64,000 nucleotides of DNA from Spirillospora albida (lineage in GTDB: Bacteria; Actinomycetota; Actinomycetes; Streptosporangiales; Streptosporangiaceae), in NCBI RefSeq assembly GCF_000718255.1, contig NZ_JOFJ01000021.1:25085-89084 (forward strand). Direction: 5' to 3'. Both the position numbers and the translations under genes were made by a program. The notes beneath the pieces were generated by a model that saw only the letters and a program-made list of their open reading frames with translations, ran no database searches and had not been told where the DNA came from. Position 1 is the first letter of the stretch. Every line of letters starts with the position of its first letter. Positions 56,655-64,000 of the stretch are shown in pieces.

Positions 56655-58196
56655 GTGGGGAACGCGGGAGCATCCTGGGACGGGGATTTCGACGTGCTGG
56701 TGGCCGGATCCGGCGCCGGGGCGCTGGCGGGCGCGCTGGCCGCCGCGGCGGCCGGGCTGCGCACGGCCGTGCTGGAGAAGACGCCGCTCCTCGGGGGCAC
56801 GTCGGCGTACTCGGGCGCGGCGATCTGGCTGCCCGGCGGTCCGGTGCAGCGGCGGGCCGGGCTCGCCGACTCGACCGAGGCCGCGCGGACGTACCTGACG
56901 GCGCTGCTCGGCGACGAGGGCGGCGCGCATCGCGAGGCGTTCCTGGAGACCGCGCCGGAACTGGTCGAGTTCCTGGAGGACGACCCGGCGCTCGAGTTCA
57001 GGTTCCAGCCCTTCCCGGACTACTTCGCGGCCGAGGGGCGCGTCGAGAACGGCCGCTCGTTCATCCCGAAGCCGATCTCCGCCGACCGGCTCGGGGGGCT
57101 CGCGGACCTCGTCCGCCCGCCGGTGGAGCGGGACCGCGCCGGGCTCGGCCACGACCCGGACGCGCCGCTGATCCAGGGCCGGGCGCTCATCGGACGGCTG
57201 CTGCTCGCGTTCACGAACACGGGGAACGGCGTCGTGCGCACCCGAACCGCCCTGACCGGGCTCATCGTCGAGGACGGCCGCGTGACCGGCGTCAAGGCGG
57301 ACACGCCCGACGGGCCGGTGCGGCTGCGGGCGTCCCGCGGCGTGCTGCTCGCCGCCGGCGGGTTCGAGGGGAACGCCGAGCTGCGGGACGCGGCGGGCGT
57401 CCCGGGCGACGCGGCCTGGACGATGGCGCCGGCCGGGGCCAACACGGGCGACGCGATCACGGCGGCGGAGCGGATCGGCGCGGCCACCGGCCTGCTGCGC
57501 GAGGGCTGGTTCTGCCCCGGCCTCGCGATGCCGGGCGGCGGGGCCGCGTTCACGCTGGGCCTGCGCGGCGGGCTGATGGTGGACGCGTCGGGCCGCCGGT
57601 TCGCCAACGAGTCCCTCCCCTACGACCGGATGGGCCGCGAGCTCGCCGCCGCGCCCGGCCGCGTCCCCGCCCACCTGGTCTTCGACGCGGCCTTCCCCGG
57701 CCTTCCCGCGATCTCCATGCCGAGCGCGGACCCGGCCGAGCACCTCGCCGCCGGCACCTGGGCGCGGGCGGACACCCTCGCGGAGCTGGCGCAGAAGATC
57801 GGCGTCGACCCCGCCGCCCTCGCGGAGACCGTCCAGCGGTTCAACGGCTTCGCCGAGAAGGGCGTGGACGAGGACTTCCACAGGGGCGAGGACGCCTACG
57901 ACCGGTTCTTCGCCACCGGCGAGGGCCCGAACCCGTGCCTCGTCCCCGTCGCGGAGCCGCCGTTCACCGCGGCACGGGTCGTCCTGAGCGACCTCGGCAC
58001 CAAGGGCGGCCTGCGCACCGACCCCGACGCCCGCGTCCTCACCGGGGACGGCGTCCCCATCCCCGGCCTGTACGCGGCGGGGAACACCAGCGCTTCGTTC
58101 ACCGGCGCCGTCTATCCCGGCCCCGGCATCCCGATCGCGACCGGTATGGCGTTCGCCTACCGCGCCGTCCGGCACATCACGAAGGAGTCCGCTTGA
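56655..58196 (+). CDS. kstD: 3-ketosteroid Delta1-dehydrogenase KstD
   Basis: A 513-residue FAD enzyme of the KstD/fumarate-reductase-flavoprotein family that introduces the 1,2 double bond into 3-ketosteroids before 9-alpha-hydroxylation opens ring B. FAD motif DVLVAGSGAGALAGALAAAAAG (13-34), then LLGGTSAYSGAAIWLPGGPVQRRAG, typical of KstDs. Catalytic tyrosines are expected in FANESLPYDRMG and in the C-terminal GAVYPGPGIPIATGMAF (Y-P/G-G-x-G). GTG 56655 has AAAGGGG upstream. Overlaps the following lipase gene by four bases. Confidence 0.9.
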   Translation: MGNAGASWDGDFDVLVAGSGAGALAGALAAAAAGLRTAVLEKTPLLGGTSAYSGAAIWLPGGPVQRRAGLADSTEAARTYLTALLGDEGGAHREAFLETAPELVEFLEDDPALEFRFQPFPDYFAAEGRVENGRSFIPKPISADRLGGLADLVRPPVERDRAGLGHDPDAPLIQGRALIGRLLLAFTNTGNGVVRTRTALTGLIVEDGRVTGVKADTPDGPVRLRASRGVLLAAGGFEGNAELRDAAGVPGDAAWTMAPAGANTGDAITAAERIGAATGLLREGWFCPGLAMPGGGAAFTLGLRGGLMVDASGRRFANESLPYDRMGRELAAAPGRVPAHLVFDAAFPGLPAISMPSADPAEHLAAGTWARADTLAELAQKIGVDPAALAETVQRFNGFAEKGVDEDFHRGEDAYDRFFATGEGPNPCLVPVAEPPFTAARVVLSDLGTKGGLRTDPDARVLTGDGVPIPGLYAAGNTSASFTGAVYPGPGIPIATGMAFAYRAVRHITKESA

Positions 58197-59353
58197 AGCA
58201 TGTGAAGACCCTCGCGGCGACGGCCGCCCTGGCCGTCGCCGCGACCGGCGCCGTCGCCGCACCGGCGGCCGCCGCGCCCGAGCGGCGCGGCAGGCTGCTC
58301 ACCGTCCGGCCGCTGGCCAACGCGGCGGCGCTGCCGAGCGCCGCCGCCAACCGGTACATCACGTACACGTCGAAGGGCGTGGGCGGGAAGCGCATCACGG
58401 TGTCGGGCACCGTGGCGGTGCCGAAGGGCACGCCGCCGCGCGGTGGCTGGCCGGTGCTCAGCTGGGCGCATGGCACGACCGGCACGGCCGACGTGTGCGC
58501 GCCGTCCGCCGACACCCCGGCCGGTCCCGCGCACGACTACCTCGCCTTCACCGAGCAGTACCTCGACAAGTGGGTGGCGCGCGGCTACGCCGTCGTGCAG
58601 ACCGACTACGAGGGGCTCGGCACGCCCGGCGGGCACCCCTACATGAACGGGGAGAGCCACGCGAACACGGTGCTGGACATCGTCCGCGCCGCCCGCCGGC
58701 TCGACCCGCGCATCGGCCGGGACTGGTTCGCCGCCGGGCACAGCCAGGGCGGCCAGGCGGCGCTGTTCACCGCCGCCGCCGACCGCCCGCCCCGCGACCT
58801 GCGGCTGCGCGGCGCGATCTCGGTCGCGCCGGGGTCGCACATGAGCGAGACCGCCGCCTACGTCCGCGCCGGGTACCCGGGTGCGGAGGGGGCGATGCCG
58901 TTCCTGTTCGTGATGCTGGCGGGCATGGAGGCGGCCGAGCCGTCGTTCGTCCCGGACGATCTGCTGACGGAGCGCGCCAAGCCGCTCCTCGACGCGGCCC
59001 GCAAGAGCGCGTGCACGAAGGGCCTGCGGGAGCTCGGCGCGGGCGTCCCCCCGACGGAGGTGTTCCGTCCGGACGCCGACCTCACGCAGTTCACCGCGTA
59101 CTGGCGCTCGCAGGAGCCGATGGGCCTGAACCTGCAGGTTCCGACGCTGTTCCTGCAGGGATCCGCCGACAACCAGGTCACCCCGGGAGCGACGAAGGGC
59201 ATCGTCGCTGACGTGTGCGGCCGGTACCCGAAGATCGCGTACAGCGAGTACGCGGGCCAGGACCACCGCGGTGTGATCAACGCGTCGTTCGACGAGGCGA
59301 TCGCGTACACGGAGAACCTGCGCAAGGGCGGCACCCCGCCGACCACCTGCTGA
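58193..59353 (+). CDS. Secreted alpha/beta-hydrolase, secretory-lipase family
   Basis: A 386-residue exported hydrolase. Signal peptide: MKHVKTLAATAALAVAAT followed by an Ala-rich run with cleavage near AAA-PER (about 28). The alpha/beta-hydrolase core has WAHGTTGTADVCAPS, GYAVVQTDYEGLGTPG, nucleophile elbow GHSQGG, late Asp in GSADNQVTPG and His in AGQDHRGVI, as in LIP-type secretory lipases and aryl esterases. The start is TTG overlapping the kstD stop (TTGA) with GAAGGAG five bases upstream. Coupling to kstD suggests hydrolysis of steroid esters outside the cell. Confidence 0.85.
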   Translation: MKHVKTLAATAALAVAATGAVAAPAAAAPERRGRLLTVRPLANAAALPSAAANRYITYTSKGVGGKRITVSGTVAVPKGTPPRGGWPVLSWAHGTTGTADVCAPSADTPAGPAHDYLAFTEQYLDKWVARGYAVVQTDYEGLGTPGGHPYMNGESHANTVLDIVRAARRLDPRIGRDWFAAGHSQGGQAALFTAAADRPPRDLRLRGAISVAPGSHMSETAAYVRAGYPGAEGAMPFLFVMLAGMEAAEPSFVPDDLLTERAKPLLDAARKSACTKGLRELGAGVPPTEVFRPDADLTQFTAYWRSQEPMGLNLQVPTLFLQGSADNQVTPGATKGIVADVCGRYPKIAYSEYAGQDHRGVINASFDEAIAYTENLRKGGTPPTTC

Positions 59354-59361
59354 TCGAAGCC

Positions 59362-59398
59362 GGAAGGCGGCCCGCTCCCGTCGGGGGCGGGCCGTTCC
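59362..59398. terminator. Bidirectional terminator between lipase and hsaA
   Basis: CGGCCCGC (59368-59375) pairs with GCGGGCCG (59387-59394), extended outside by GGAA and TTCC with two unpaired bases on the left. It lies nine bases past the lipase stop and just past the convergent hsaA stop at 59405. Confidence 0.75.
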
Positions 59399-59404
59399 GT
59401 GCCG

Positions 59405-60571
59405 TCAGACGAGGTTGTCCTCGACCGCCAGGCCGAACTCGCCCCGGCCGTACATGGCGAGGGCGCGTTCCACATCGTTCGCGACGTGGACGCTGCCCGC
59501 GTGGGCGTCGCGCCAGGCCCGCTCGATGGGGTTGCCGCGGTGCAGGGAGTTGCCGCCCGCCGTCTTGAACAGGATGTCGATCGCCGCGATGGCGCGCTCG
59601 GTGCCGCACACCTGGTCGCGGCGGGCCCGCAGCCGCGTCTCCATCGGGATCCGCTCGTTGCGGCGGGCGTGCGCCACGATCTCCCGGACGGACCGCTCGG
59701 TCTGCAGGACCGCCGCGTCGATCTCGGACGCCGCGCGCGCCACGGACACCTGGGCGAACTGGTCCTCGACGAACCGGCCGCCGCCGAGGCTGAGCCGGAT
59801 GCGGTCGCGCATCGCGTCGACGTAGGCGCTGTAGCAGCCGGCGACGGTGCCGATGACGCTGGACGTGATCGTCATCGTGAACACCGTCCCGAACGGCAGC
59901 CGGTACAGCGGCCCCGTGTTGACCTTGCGGCCCGGGGAGCGGAGCCGCGCCTGGTCGAAGTTGCGCATCGCGCGGTGGTCCGGGACGAACACCCGGTCGA
60001 CGACGATGTCGTGGCTGGCGGTGCCGCGCAGCCCCATGGAGTCCCACGTCTCGCGGATCTCGTACTCGGCGCGCGGGACGAGCACCGTCATGAAGTCGAC
60101 GGGACGCCCCTCGGCGCCGACGACGAGCCCGCCGAGCAGCGCCCACGACGCGAACTCGCAACCGGACGAGAACCCCCACCGGCCCGACACCTCGTAGCCG
60201 CCCTCGACGGGGGTGAGCCGCCCGACCGGGGCGTACGACGAGGACACGAGCGTGTCGAGGTCGCGGCCCCACACCTCTCGCTGCGCCGCGTCCGGGAACA
60301 GCCCGAGATGCCAGGAGTGGACGCCGAGGACGGCCGAGACCCAGCCGGTCGAGGCGCACGCCCCCGAGATCTCGCGGACCGCCGCGTAGAACTCGGCGGG
60401 ATCGCCCTCCCGCCCGCCGTACCGCGCCGGCTGCAGCAGGCGGAAGAACCCGGCCGCGACGAGCTCCGCGATCGACGCCTCGGGGATGCGGCCCGACGCG
60501 TCGACGTCCGGGGCGCGCTCGGCGATCCCGGGCAGCAGCCCGCGCACGGCCTCCAGGACCTCGTTGCCCAT
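59405..60571 (-). CDS. hsaA: 3-HSA monooxygenase oxygenase subunit HsaA
   Basis: A 388-residue flavin-dependent monooxygenase of the acyl-CoA-dehydrogenase fold (group D), the size of mycobacterial HsaA (394). It hydroxylates 3-HSA to the catechol 3,4-DHSA using FMNH2 from HsaB. Seen: LLQPARYGGREGDPAEFYAAVREISGACASTGWVSAVLGVHSWHLGLFP, GRWGFSSGCEFASWALLGG, WDSMGLRGTASHDIVVDRVFVP and FKTAGGNSLHRGNPIERAWRDAHAGSVHVAND. hsaB, C and D are not adjacent. It has a GGAGGA ribosome site and shares its promoter region with kshA. Confidence 0.92.
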   Translation of the reverse strand: MGNEVLEAVRGLLPGIAERAPDVDASGRIPEASIAELVAAGFFRLLQPARYGGREGDPAEFYAAVREISGACASTGWVSAVLGVHSWHLGLFPDAAQREVWGRDLDTLVSSSYAPVGRLTPVEGGYEVSGRWGFSSGCEFASWALLGGLVVGAEGRPVDFMTVLVPRAEYEIRETWDSMGLRGTASHDIVVDRVFVPDHRAMRNFDQARLRSPGRKVNTGPLYRLPFGTVFTMTITSSVIGTVAGCYSAYVDAMRDRIRLSLGGGRFVEDQFAQVSVARAASEIDAAVLQTERSVREIVAHARRNERIPMETRLRARRDQVCGTERAIAAIDILFKTAGGNSLHRGNPIERAWRDAHAGSVHVANDVERALAMYGRGEFGLAVEDNLV

Positions 60572-60662
60572 CTCCGTTCCTCCTACCGTCGCGCCAGCGC
60601 GTTCCCGCTGGTCCGCGCCCTATCGCAGAACAGTACGGGCGGCGCGGAGGAGGCGCCGGGAC

Positions 60663-60679
60663 GTCCCGGCCACCGGGAC
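60663..60679. promoter_or_regulatory. Steroid-operon palindrome, copy 9 (hsaA / kshA)
   Basis: GTCCCGGCCACCGGGAC has perfect seven-base arms. A second palindrome, CCGGGACGTCCCGG (60656-60669), overlaps its left arm, giving three tandem GTCCC/GGGAC half-sites. It lies 76-92 bases from kshA and 92-108 from hsaA, between the divergent genes. Confidence 0.65.
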
Positions 60680-60754
60680 TCGCCGGCCCGCGGCGTGACC
60701 TGCGACATACCGTGCGTTCCTGAAGACACCCGCCGTCCGAAGGGATGATCCAAG

Positions 60755-61906
60755 GTGACCGCAGTCGAGTCGGACGCGATCCGCCGCATCGAGGCGGAGG
60801 CGATCTCCAGCCGTTTCGCCCGGGGCTGGCACTGCCTGGGCCCGGCGGAGAAGTTCAAGGACGGCAAGCCGCACACGGTGCACGCCTTCGGCCAGAAGCT
60901 CGTCGTGTTCACCGGTGGCGACGGCAAGACGAACGTCCTGGACGCCTACTGCCGGCACATGGGCGGCGACCTGTCCCAGGGCACCGTCAAGGGCGACGAG
61001 ATCGCCTGCCCGTTCCACGACTGGCGCTGGGGCGGCGACGGCCGCTGCAAGAAGATCCCGTACTCGCGGCGGGTGCCACTGCGGGCGCGGACCGCGGCGT
61101 TCCCCACGATGGAGAAGAACCAGCTCCTGTTCGTCTGGAACGACCCCGAGGGCAAGCAGCCCCCCGACGACGTGACGATCCCCGTCATCGAGGGCGTCGG
61201 CCGCGACGACTGGACGCAGTGGCGCTGGACGGAGCAGATCGTCCACACGAACGCGCGCGAGGTCATCGACAACGTCGTGGACATGGCGCACTTCTTCTAC
61301 ATCCACAACTCGTTCCCGACGTACTTCAAGAACATCTTCGAGGGCCAGACGGCCATCCAGATCATGAAGGGCAAGAGCCGCCCGGACGCCCGACGCGACG
61401 ACGGCGGCGGCAAGGGCCCCCGGATGCTCGGCAACACCTCGGTCGCCGCGTACCACGGCCCGTCCTTCATGATCGACGAGCTGACGTACCACTACGAGGG
61501 CTACGACCTGACCTCGATACTGATCAACTGCCACTACCCGATCGACGAGAACTCGTTCTCGCTGCACTCGGGGATCATCGTCCAGCACAGTGACAAGCTG
61601 CCGGCGGCGGCCGCGGAGGCGACCGCCGAGAAGCTGTCGACCTTCATCCTCGCGGGCTTCCAGCAGGACGTCGAGATCTGGAAGAACAAGACCCGGATCG
61701 ACAACCCCCTCCTCTGCGAGGAGGACGGCCCCGTCTACCAGCTGCGCCGCTGGTACGAGCAGTTCTACGTGGACGTCGCCGACGTCACCCCCGAGATGAC
61801 CGACCGGTTCGAGTACGAGATCGACACGACGCGTCCGGTGGAGTCGTGGGAGCGCGAGGTCGAGGAGAACCTGAAGCGCCGCGAGGCCGAGGAAGCGCGG
61901 GCCTGA
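60755..61906 (+). CDS. kshA: 3-ketosteroid 9-alpha-hydroxylase oxygenase KshA
   Basis: A 383-residue Rieske oxygenase. The Rieske centre ligands are Cys66, His68, Cys85 and His88 (CRHMGGDLSQG ... CPFHDW). The mononuclear iron motif is NVVDMAHFFYIHNSFP with His179 and His184. These and the length are those of KshA, which with the reductase KshB hydroxylates C9 of androstadienedione and opens ring B. The GTG start is at 60755. Next gene overlaps by one base (TGATG). kshB is not in the window. Confidence 0.94.
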   Translation: MTAVESDAIRRIEAEAISSRFARGWHCLGPAEKFKDGKPHTVHAFGQKLVVFTGGDGKTNVLDAYCRHMGGDLSQGTVKGDEIACPFHDWRWGGDGRCKKIPYSRRVPLRARTAAFPTMEKNQLLFVWNDPEGKQPPDDVTIPVIEGVGRDDWTQWRWTEQIVHTNAREVIDNVVDMAHFFYIHNSFPTYFKNIFEGQTAIQIMKGKSRPDARRDDGGGKGPRMLGNTSVAAYHGPSFMIDELTYHYEGYDLTSILINCHYPIDENSFSLHSGIIVQHSDKLPAAAAEATAEKLSTFILAGFQQDVEIWKNKTRIDNPLLCEEDGPVYQLRRWYEQFYVDVADVTPEMTDRFEYEIDTTRPVESWEREVEENLKRREAEEARA

Positions 61907-62184
61907 TGATCCGCGAGGACGAACGGCTGCTCGACGGCGGCCCGCTGCTGCCCGTCCGCTGCCGGACGTGCGCGGCGGAGGTGCTGGCGCGCAAGGCGAG
62001 CTGGGAGCAGACGAGCATCCAGTGGACCGCCGAAGCGGCGGCCGCCTGCCATGAGCTGGGCGCCGACCCGCTCGGCACCTGCGGCGCGCTGCGCTCGGCG
62101 ATCCAGGAGGCGGCGCTGGCCGGCACGATCACGGTGCTGGACGAGCACACCCCCGACCCCAGCACGATTCCGCATGACCACTGA
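61906..62184 (+). CDS. Small four-cysteine protein downstream of kshA
   Basis: A 92-residue protein with CRTC at 19-22, then Cys48 and Cys59, so CxxC-x25-C-x10-C. The CRTC and SIQWT motifs recall small ferredoxin-like or zinc-ribbon proteins encoded near steroid oxygenases in other actinobacteria, but I cannot name the family. It could bind a metal or Fe-S cluster and serve KshA electron transfer or assembly. It starts on the last base of the kshA stop and overlaps the next SDR by 11 bases, so it is surely part of the operon. Confidence 0.75.
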   Translation: MIREDERLLDGGPLLPVRCRTCAAEVLARKASWEQTSIQWTAEAAAACHELGADPLGTCGALRSAIQEAALAGTITVLDEHTPDPSTIPHDH

Positions 62185-62962
62185 CGCCCTCGCCGGTCGC
62201 GTGGCGATCGTGACCGGCGCGGGCGACGGCATCGGCCGGGGCGTGGCCCGCCGCTTCGCCGCCGAGGGCGCCCGCGTCCTCGTGGCGGAGCTGAACGAGG
62301 AGTCCGGCTCCCGCGTCGCGGCGGAACTGGGGCCCGACGCCCGGTTCGTCCGCACGGACGTCACCGTCCGGGAACAGGTCGAGGCGATGGTGGAGACCGC
62401 CGTCGCCACGTGGGGTTCCGTCGACATCCTGGTCAACAACGCCTGGGGCGCCGGAACGGTCTCCCGCGTCGAGACCAAGACCGACGACCAGCTCGCCCGC
62501 GGCTTCGCCATGGGCTACTACGGCCCGCTGTGGGCGATGCAAGCGGCGTTTCCGCACATGAAGGCGCGCGGCTGGGGCCGCGTGATCAACATGTGCTCCC
62601 TCAACGGGGTCAACGCCCACATGGGCACCCTCGAGTACAACTCGGCGAAAGAGGCCCTGCGGACGCTGACCCGCACCGCCGCCCGCGAGTGGGCGCCGAC
62701 CGGCGTCGTGGTCAACGCGATCTGCCCCGGCGCCAAGAGCGCCGCGTTCCGGCGCATGGCGTCCGAGCACCCGGAGATCGAGGCCGCGGCCGACCGCGCC
62801 AACCCGATGGGACGCCTCGGCGACCCTGAGGACGACATCGCACCCGTCGCCGTCTTCCTGGCGAGCGAAGGCGCACGCTACCTGACCGGAAACACCCTGT
62901 TCGTGGACGGCGGCTCCCACATCAACGGCGTCGCCTGGACCCCGGACCTGGACGGAGACTGA
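62174..62962 (+). CDS. Short-chain dehydrogenase/reductase (kshA operon)
   Basis: A 262-residue classical SDR: TGAGDGIGRGVARRFAAEGARVLVAEL, VDILVNNAWGAG, NMCSLNGVNAHMGTLEYNSAKEALRTLTRTAAREW (catalytic Ser, Tyr, Lys), GNTLFVDGGSHINGVAW. It is related to the SDR at 36857. A hydroxysteroid dehydrogenase role is likely from context; substrate position is unknown. It starts within the end of the four-cysteine gene. Confidence 0.85.
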   Translation: MTTDALAGRVAIVTGAGDGIGRGVARRFAAEGARVLVAELNEESGSRVAAELGPDARFVRTDVTVREQVEAMVETAVATWGSVDILVNNAWGAGTVSRVETKTDDQLARGFAMGYYGPLWAMQAAFPHMKARGWGRVINMCSLNGVNAHMGTLEYNSAKEALRTLTRTAAREWAPTGVVVNAICPGAKSAAFRRMASEHPEIEAAADRANPMGRLGDPEDDIAPVAVFLASEGARYLTGNTLFVDGGSHINGVAWTPDLDGD

Positions 62963-62963
62963 G

Positions 62964-63749
62964 TTGATCGAGAAGTACGGGCCCTGGGCCGTCATCGCCG
63001 GCGGCTCGGAGGGCGTCGGCTCGGCGTTCGCGCACCGCCTCGCGGACGCGGGCATCAACGTGGTGCTGATCGCCCGCAAGCCCGGCCCGCTGAAGGACAC
63101 CGCCGAGGCCGTCCGCGCGAAGGGCGTCCAGGTTCGGACGATCGAGCTGGACCTGATCGCGCCCGACCCCCTCACCGCCATCCGCGAGGTCACCGACGAC
63201 CTCGAGGTCGGCCTGCTGATCTTCAACGCGGGCGCGAACAGCTACGGCCACGAGTTCGTCACCGGCGACCTGGCCGCGTTCCAGAACGTCATCGACCTGA
63301 ACATCACGGCCCAACTCGCCCTGACGCACCACTTCGGCGCCCTCATGAAGGACCGCGGCCGCGGCGGCATCATGCTGGTCGGCTCCCTCTCCGGCTACAT
63401 GGGGCACGCGCAGATCAGCGTGTACGCGGCGGTGAAGGCGTTCGGCCGCATCTTCGCCGAGGGCCTCTGGCTGGAGATGCGCGAGCACGGCGTGGACGTC
63501 CTGGAACTCGTCCTCGGCGTGACCCGCACCCCCGCGATGGCGCGAGCCGGCCTCGACATGGACATCCCGGGCCTCCTCGTCGCCGAACCGGACGACGTGG
63601 CCCGCGAGGGCCTGGAGCACCTCGCCGACGGCCCGGTCTGGGTGGCAGGCGGCAACTACGAAACGGCCCAGAAGCGCAGCGGCTTCCCCCGCGACCGCAA
63701 GGTGGCCGCCGCCCACGCCGCCATGGCCCAAATACTCCCCAAACGCTGA
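62964..63749 (+). CDS. Short-chain dehydrogenase (divergent type, kshA operon)
   Basis: A 261-residue SDR of a divergent subgroup: the cofactor loop is IAGGSEGVGSAFAHRLADAG rather than TGxxxGIG, NAGANSYGHEF gives the NAG motif, and catalytic Ser/Tyr/Lys are in LVGSLSGYMGHAQISVYAAVKAFG. The ending KRSGFPRDRKVAAAHAAM is basic. The substrate may be a ketosteroid or ring-opened intermediate. The TTG start at 62964 has GGAGA upstream; the TGA of the preceding gene is one base away. Last recognised gene before a low-GC stretch. Confidence 0.82.
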   Translation: MIEKYGPWAVIAGGSEGVGSAFAHRLADAGINVVLIARKPGPLKDTAEAVRAKGVQVRTIELDLIAPDPLTAIREVTDDLEVGLLIFNAGANSYGHEFVTGDLAAFQNVIDLNITAQLALTHHFGALMKDRGRGGIMLVGSLSGYMGHAQISVYAAVKAFGRIFAEGLWLEMREHGVDVLELVLGVTRTPAMARAGLDMDIPGLLVAEPDDVAREGLEHLADGPVWVAGGNYETAQKRSGFPRDRKVAAAHAAMAQILPKR

Positions 63750-64000
63750 CCGGCTCACCAATTCGATGTCGACCTCACGCCCGTCCAGGTCGTGAGGTCA
63801 TGGTCCACTCCGCCAGACCAATCGAGATCGAAATATTCACCCGACCTGGATATTGCGAATCCAGCCCTCCATGAGAGCACGATGGACCAGGACCGCGGTC
63901 TTTGAGGGGCCCCGCGCTTTCCGGACAGCTGACTGATGGTGATCTGCGGGCAGATCTACGCTGCTTGCTGCCGGTCCAGGTACTCGGTGTGGACCTCAAG
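63750..64000. other. Low-GC tail without a recognised gene
   Basis: Base composition falls visibly below the rest of the window. Beyond the hairpin at 63771-63799 I see no confident gene. A minus-strand frame enters from the right edge at 64000 and stops at TAG 63956-63958 (last residues LEVHTEYLDRQQAA); it may be the C-terminus of a gene off the window, but 14 residues cannot be identified. A mobile-element edge is possible and not proven. Confidence 0.4.
63771..63799 (+). terminator. Hairpin after the kshA operon
   Basis: GACCTCACG (63771-63779) pairs perfectly with CGTGAGGTC (63791-63799) around 11 bases, 22 bases after the last stop codon. No U-tract follows. Probably the operon terminator; an operator for something beyond the window is less likely. 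Confidence 0.55.

Noticed and set aside
55421..59353. 1310-codon plus-strand frame covering the KstR-like and KstD genes
   Set aside because: Only its last 386 codons (the secreted lipase) show real protein features; the rest is antisense or out of frame to recognised genes.
60627..60640. AGAACAGTAC as a KstR half-site between hsaA and kshA
   Set aside because: Only one half of the KstR core is present and symmetry is poor.
1..64000. CRISPR arrays, tRNA or rRNA genes, riboswitches, complete insertion sequences
   Set aside because: No regularly spaced repeats, tRNA cloverleaf motifs, conserved rRNA blocks or transposase with terminal repeats were seen on either strand by reading.

Overview
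The window is very GC-rich DNA with long antisense shadow frames, frequent GTG/TTG starts and ATGA/GTGA gene overlaps. It carries a conservon operon (CvnA-CvnB-CvnC-CvnD) and actinobacterial steroid-degradation genes. This points to a soil actinomycete, plausibly of the Actinomadura/Thermomonospora type; the genus is my inference. No tRNA, rRNA, CRISPR array or intact insertion sequence was seen.

Left part (1-16.3 kb), mixed accessory genes: a cytochrome P450 cut by the window edge, an SMI1/KNR4-like protein, a large Ser/Thr kinase with a WD40 propeller, a TetR regulator divergent from a BluB-like flavoenzyme, a secreted beta-helix protein, an MpaB-type (DUF2236) oxygenase with its TetR regulator, a DUF5954 protein, and a cvnABCD conservon divergent from a GMC oxidoreductase plus a second roadblock protein.

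Right part (16.3-63.7 kb), largely one steroid-catabolic island. Operons: hsaE-hsaG-hsaF (minus) divergent from a fadE31/fadE32-like pair; a 10-kb minus-strand operon of OYE-family oxidoreductase, fadD17-like, fadE29-like, chsH2, fadE28-like, chsH1, ltp2, a MaoC hydratase and fadD3; an SDR plus a Liv-type ABC importer (lipoprotein, fused LivHM permease, two ATPases, small membrane protein) divergent from an acyl-CoA synthetase; fadD19-fadA5-fadE34-thioesterase (minus) divergent from an SDR; two SDRs, one like 3-alpha-hydroxysteroid dehydrogenase; kstR-like TetR divergent from kstD plus a secreted lipase; hsaA divergent from kshA, a four-cysteine small protein and two SDRs. Together they cover side-chain activation and beta-oxidation, the C20-C22 side-chain cleavage complex, opening of ring A/B (KstD, KshA, HsaA), the last meta-cleavage steps (HsaE/F/G) and the start of C/D-ring degradation (FadD3, FadE31/32). 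hsaB, hsaC, hsaD, kshB, mce4 and ipdAB are not in the window. A non-steroid block at 39.4-47.5 kb interrupts the island: SnoaL-like protein, LuxR-family LAL regulator, OYE reductase, RibD-like reductase, FGGY kinase and a sphingosine-1-phosphate-lyase-like enzyme.

The most interesting signal is not a gene. A 17-bp imperfect palindrome, consensus GTCCCRCTSACCGGGAS, occurs nine times, and I found it in front of every steroid operon in the window. I saw no copy in front of the accessory genes. It looks like the operator of a cluster-wide steroid regulon. The fadD19 promoter also carries two boxes resembling the mycobacterial KstR motif.
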